Positions 6,948-8,735 of a stretch of 8,735 nucleotides of DNA are shown here, piece by piece. Under the pieces are notes generated by a model. The model was not told the DNA's origin, did no database searches, and worked only from the letters and a program-made list of their open reading frames with translations. The stretch is from Verrucomicrobiota bacterium. GTDB taxonomy: Bacteria > Verrucomicrobiota > Verrucomicrobiia > Verrucomicrobiales > Akkermansiaceae. Within the stretch, counting starts at the first letter, position 1, and every line of letters starts with the position of its first letter. Made by a program: the position numbers and the translations under genes. The stretch covers positions 1 through 8,735 of the forward strand of contig WBXE01000098.1 of NCBI GenBank assembly GCA_008932955.1, given 5' to 3'.

Positions 6948-7031
6948 AAATCTCAAATTCCAAATCTCAAATCTCAAATCTCAAATCTCAAATCTCAAAT
7001 CTCAAATCTCAAATCTCAAATCTTAAATTTT
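6948..7031. repeat. Tandem AAATCTC heptamer array
   Basis: Twelve head-to-tail 7-bp units fill most of the 101-bp gap between the GldG-like and DUF4340 genes. Units 6948-6954 and the eight from 6962 to 7017 are exactly AAATCTC; 6955-6961 (AAATTCC), 7018-7024 (AAATCTT) and 7025-7031 (AAATTTT) are degenerate. The array begins 3 bp after the stop of the GldG-like gene and ends 14 bp before the DUF4340 ATG. It is AT-rich in a GC-rich region. Perfect units in the middle with decayed ends fit growth by replication slippage. Confidence 0.95.
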
Positions 7032-7045
7032 AGACCGCTCCCTCC

Positions 7046-8356
7046 ATGAATAAACGTCAAGTGATCATCCTCTGGATCATCGCCATCGCCCTCGGCGGCG
7101 GTGTCGCCTCGATCAAGTTCGGCCAGAAACACGCCTCGGCCGCCACCACCGCCCGCATGCCCGGCCAAAAATTGTTGGATTCATTGCCGGTCGCGGAGGC
7201 AGCCGAGATTGATATTCAAGGCGTTGGCGACGTAACCAAGCTAGCCAAAAAAGCCGGCAAATGGGTGGTTAGTCAGCGCGATGACTATCCAGCCAATGCC
7301 AGCACTGTCACCGAGTTTCTCGACACGCTGGAAGAGCTCAAGGTGACGCAGGGGATCCAGGCGGGGCCCTCGTTAGCGCCGCGCTTTGGGCTGGATGAAT
7401 CCGCCACGAGCACTGAGAAGCGCGGTGTGACCGTTAGTATCAAGGACACCCGCGGCAAGCCTCTCGCCACAGTTTCCATTGATCGGCGGGCCGCTGCGGA
7501 AGCCCCCACTTCACCCTATGGCGGTGCCCCTAACGGACGTTTCATCCGCAACCATGACGATAGTAAAGCGATCTATCGGGTCAGCGAGTCGTTCGCCGCC
7601 CTCAGCAATGATCCCAAACGCTGGCTCGCCGAGGGCTTCATCCAAATCGAAAAAATCAAATCCATCGCCATCACCCAGCCCGACAAGACGGACCTCGCCT
7701 GGAAGCTGGCCCGCGAAACCGAAGAGGCTGCGTTCACCCTCAGCGGGGCAGCCGCCGGCGAAACCCTCGACACCACAGCCACAGACCCACTCAAGAGTCT
7801 GTTTTCCTACTCCAAGTTTGACGATGTGATTCCTGCCGCCAAAACGGCCGAACTCACTCAGCCCACGGGTAAGCGCTGCGCCACCATCGAGACGCTTGAG
7901 GGCTTTACCTATACGCTCACCTTTACACCGCTCAAACCCGCTGCCACTCCACCGCCAGCTCCCAATCCAGCCAGTCCGACACCACCGGCCAGCGATAACT
8001 ACGTCCTAACGGTTGCAGTGGCCGCCGAGCTGCCCAAAGAGCGCAGGAAAGCCGAAGGCGAGAAGCCCGAGGACGCCAAGGCCAAAGATACCGCCTTCAC
8101 CGAACGCCTCAAGACACTTAGCGAGCGCCTCGAAAAGGACAAGGCGTTTGCCGAACGCAACTTCAAAGTCAGCAAATCCACCATCGAGCCTCTCCTCAAA
8201 GAGCGTGCCGCCTTGCTCAAAAAAGACGCCCCTGCCGGAACCACTCCGCCTGCTGCCGGCATGACGCCCCCCAGCGTGCCCTCGGCGCTCAGCCGTCCCG
8301 CCACAGCCGTTACGCCTCCCGTCACCATCCCGCCGCAGCCCGCTGCAGGCCAGTAG
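7046..8356 (+). CDS. DUF4340 domain protein, membrane-anchored
   Basis: 436-aa protein with one N-terminal membrane helix (about 6-24) preceded by MNKR, so the rest should lie outside the cytoplasm. The DUF4340 pattern is visible as short repeats of beta-rich modules: AEIDIQG-VTKLAKKAGKWVVSQRDDYPAN (about 53-84), a helix with LDTLEELKVTQG (92-103), FGLDE (114-118), VTVSIKD (128-134), then FIQIEKIKSIAIT (198-210). A Pro-rich linker (299-315), a charged helical stretch (329-393, with FKVSKSTIEPLLKERAALL at 373-391) and a Pro/Ala-rich tail (394-436) follow. DUF4340 genes are found beside GldFG-like ABC genes in many bacteria, and the function is unknown. It ends the cluster and is 101 bp after the GldG-like gene. 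The Pro-rich tail is longer than I would expect, but this is an impression. Confidence 0.85.
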   Translation: MNKRQVIILWIIAIALGGGVASIKFGQKHASAATTARMPGQKLLDSLPVAEAAEIDIQGVGDVTKLAKKAGKWVVSQRDDYPANASTVTEFLDTLEELKVTQGIQAGPSLAPRFGLDESATSTEKRGVTVSIKDTRGKPLATVSIDRRAAAEAPTSPYGGAPNGRFIRNHDDSKAIYRVSESFAALSNDPKRWLAEGFIQIEKIKSIAITQPDKTDLAWKLARETEEAAFTLSGAAAGETLDTTATDPLKSLFSYSKFDDVIPAAKTAELTQPTGKRCATIETLEGFTYTLTFTPLKPAATPPPAPNPASPTPPASDNYVLTVAVAAELPKERRKAEGEKPEDAKAKDTAFTERLKTLSERLEKDKAFAERNFKVSKSTIEPLLKERAALLKKDAPAGTTPPAAGMTPPSVPSALSRPATAVTPPVTIPPQPAAGQ

Positions 8357-8358
8357 GC

Positions 8359-8388
8359 GAAGGATGCTGAAGGATGCTGAAGGATGAT
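8359..8388. repeat. Triple 10-mer direct repeat
   Basis: GAAGGATGCT occurs at 8359-8368 and 8369-8378, then GAAGGATGAT at 8379-8388. It begins 3 bp after the DUF4340 stop codon. A short tandem repeat, probably from slippage. Confidence 0.85.
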
Positions 8389-8520
8389 AGGCGCCCTTCC
8401 AATCCTAGGCTTTGGCGGTGGTGGCGAAGCGTGTAAAGATGGATTTCAACGGCCTCGACACCCTCGGCCTGCTCAAGCCAACCCCTCAAGGTAGCTGCGA
8501 CGTCCCCGCCGCAGGCAGTG

Positions 8521-8541
8521 CTGGCGGCGTCTCGCCGCCAG
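8521..8541. repeat. 9-bp GC-rich hairpin
   Basis: CTGGCGGCG (8521-8529) and CGCCGCCAG (8533-8541) pair perfectly around a TCT loop. Only TCTTACA follows, so it is not a clear intrinsic terminator, though the very stable stem could still stop RNA polymerase or protect a 3' end. It lies 29 bp before the REP-like pair. Confidence 0.6.
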
Positions 8542-8570
8542 TCTTACATGGTGACAGACAAATAGTAGAT

Positions 8571-8659
8571 CGCTCAAAAGGGACAGTCCCAAAGTAGGGA
8601 AACCAGTTGACGGCGCGCTCAAAAGGGACAGTCCCAAAGTGGGGAAACCAGTTGACGGC
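8571..8659. repeat. Two 44-bp REP-like direct repeats
   Basis: Copies at 8571-8614 and 8616-8659 differ at one position (A at 8596, G at 8641) and are separated by one base, so the period is 45. Each has the odd palindrome GGGACAGTCCC (8580-8590 and 8625-8635) flanked by AAAA and AAAG, then GGGAAACCAGTTGACGGC. Short palindromes in clustered near-identical copies beside a transposase are the pattern of REP sequences. The near identity suggests recent duplication. Confidence 0.85.
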
Positions 8660-8669
8660 CGGCGCAATC

Positions 8670-8677
8670 GGGGTGAT
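8670..8677 (+). promoter_or_regulatory. Shine-Dalgarno-like site before a possible RAYT start
   Basis: GGGGTGAT (8670-8677) ends 8 nt before ATG 8686. GGTGAT can pair with the end of 16S rRNA (ATCACCTCC). It is the only Shine-Dalgarno-like sequence I see before a start in this window and is one reason for calling the ATG. Confidence 0.35.
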
Positions 8678-8685
8678 ATATCAAA

Positions 8686-8735
8686 ATGAGACGGGCACGT
8701 TGGATTGTTCCTGTGACGCCTGGGTCGACAAGGCC
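8686..8735 (+). CDS. Possible N-terminus of a REP-associated (RAYT/Y1) transposase, cut off by window end
   Basis: Sixteen complete codons read MRRARWIVPVTPGSTR, then the window ends. Y1/RAYT transposases (IS200/IS605-like) that process REP sequences often begin with MRRAR- or MARxxR-[IV]VP-type N-termini, and this ATG lies 26 bp behind two REP-like repeats with a Shine-Dalgarno-like site in between. That context is the main support. The catalytic HUH motif and tyrosine would be outside the window, so identity is inferred from 16 residues and position only. A chance open frame cannot be excluded. Confidence 0.35.
   Translation, partial: MRRARWIVPVTPGSTR

Larger units (their letters stand above)
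8357..8685. other. Repeat-rich tail after the ABC cluster
   Basis: 329 bp without a supported gene. It contains a triple 10-mer, a strong GC hairpin and two REP-like repeats, each listed separately. A 61-codon frame at 8412-8597 is open but has no recognisable protein and runs into the repeats. No terminator with a T-run is seen behind the DUF4340 gene. Confidence 0.6.

Noticed and set aside
6948..7031. CRISPR or protein-coding heptad repeat
   Set aside because: Units are 7 bp with no spacers. Frames stay open only because the repeat lacks stop codons; no start or domain supports a peptide.
8412..8597. 61-codon frame after the DUF4340 gene
   Set aside because: No recognised protein, poor start context, and it ends inside the REP repeat.
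8571..8659. CRISPR array
   Set aside because: Only two repeats with a 1-bp gap and no spacers, so they are tandem REP-like copies.

Overview
The window is a piece of a GC-rich bacterial chromosome with six genes, all on the + strand, plus three gene-poor spacers full of short repeats. I think it comes from a member of the Verrucomicrobiota or a close PVC relative. This is inference: it rests on the gene style (GldA/GldF/GldG-like exporter genes followed by a DUF4340 gene in a high-GC background), on intergenic repeats such as the ACGGATTAC-type inverted repeat and the AAATCTC heptamers, and on the lack of Shine-Dalgarno sequences before the main genes. No rRNA or other marker gene is present to confirm it.

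Layout: (1) 110-916, an alpha/beta hydrolase of the MenH type (menaquinone pathway or a relative). (2) 917-1261, a spacer with a twin palindromic repeat and two terminator-like hairpins. (3) 1262-2983, a DEAD-box RNA helicase with a C-terminal DbpA-type RNA-binding domain. (4) 2984-3428, a 445-bp spacer holding several hairpins and a nested inverted-repeat element of about 204 bp. (5) 3429-8356, a four-gene cluster: ABC ATPase, ABC-2 type permease, a GldG-like membrane-anchored auxiliary protein and a DUF4340 membrane-anchored protein. A tandem AAATCTC heptamer array lies between the last two genes. (6) 8357-8735, a repeat-rich tail: a triple 10-mer, a 9-bp GC hairpin, two 44-bp REP-like direct repeats, and what may be the first codons of a REP-associated (RAYT/Y1) transposase cut off by the window end.

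The four genes from 3429 to 8356 very likely work together. The ATPase and permease form the core of an ABC-2 type machine. The GldG-like and DUF4340 proteins are each anchored by an N-terminal membrane helix and should place large domains on the outer face of the inner membrane. The related GldA-GldF-GldG set is needed for gliding in Bacteroidetes; the substrate and role of this version are unknown to me and cannot be read from the sequence. The hydrolase and the helicase look like independent housekeeping genes.

The best leads are the REP pair next to a possible RAYT start, the nested inverted-repeat element, the Gld-like/DUF4340 module with a slippage-prone heptamer array inside it, and the structured leader of the helicase gene. 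I did not find a clear new defence or mobile system.
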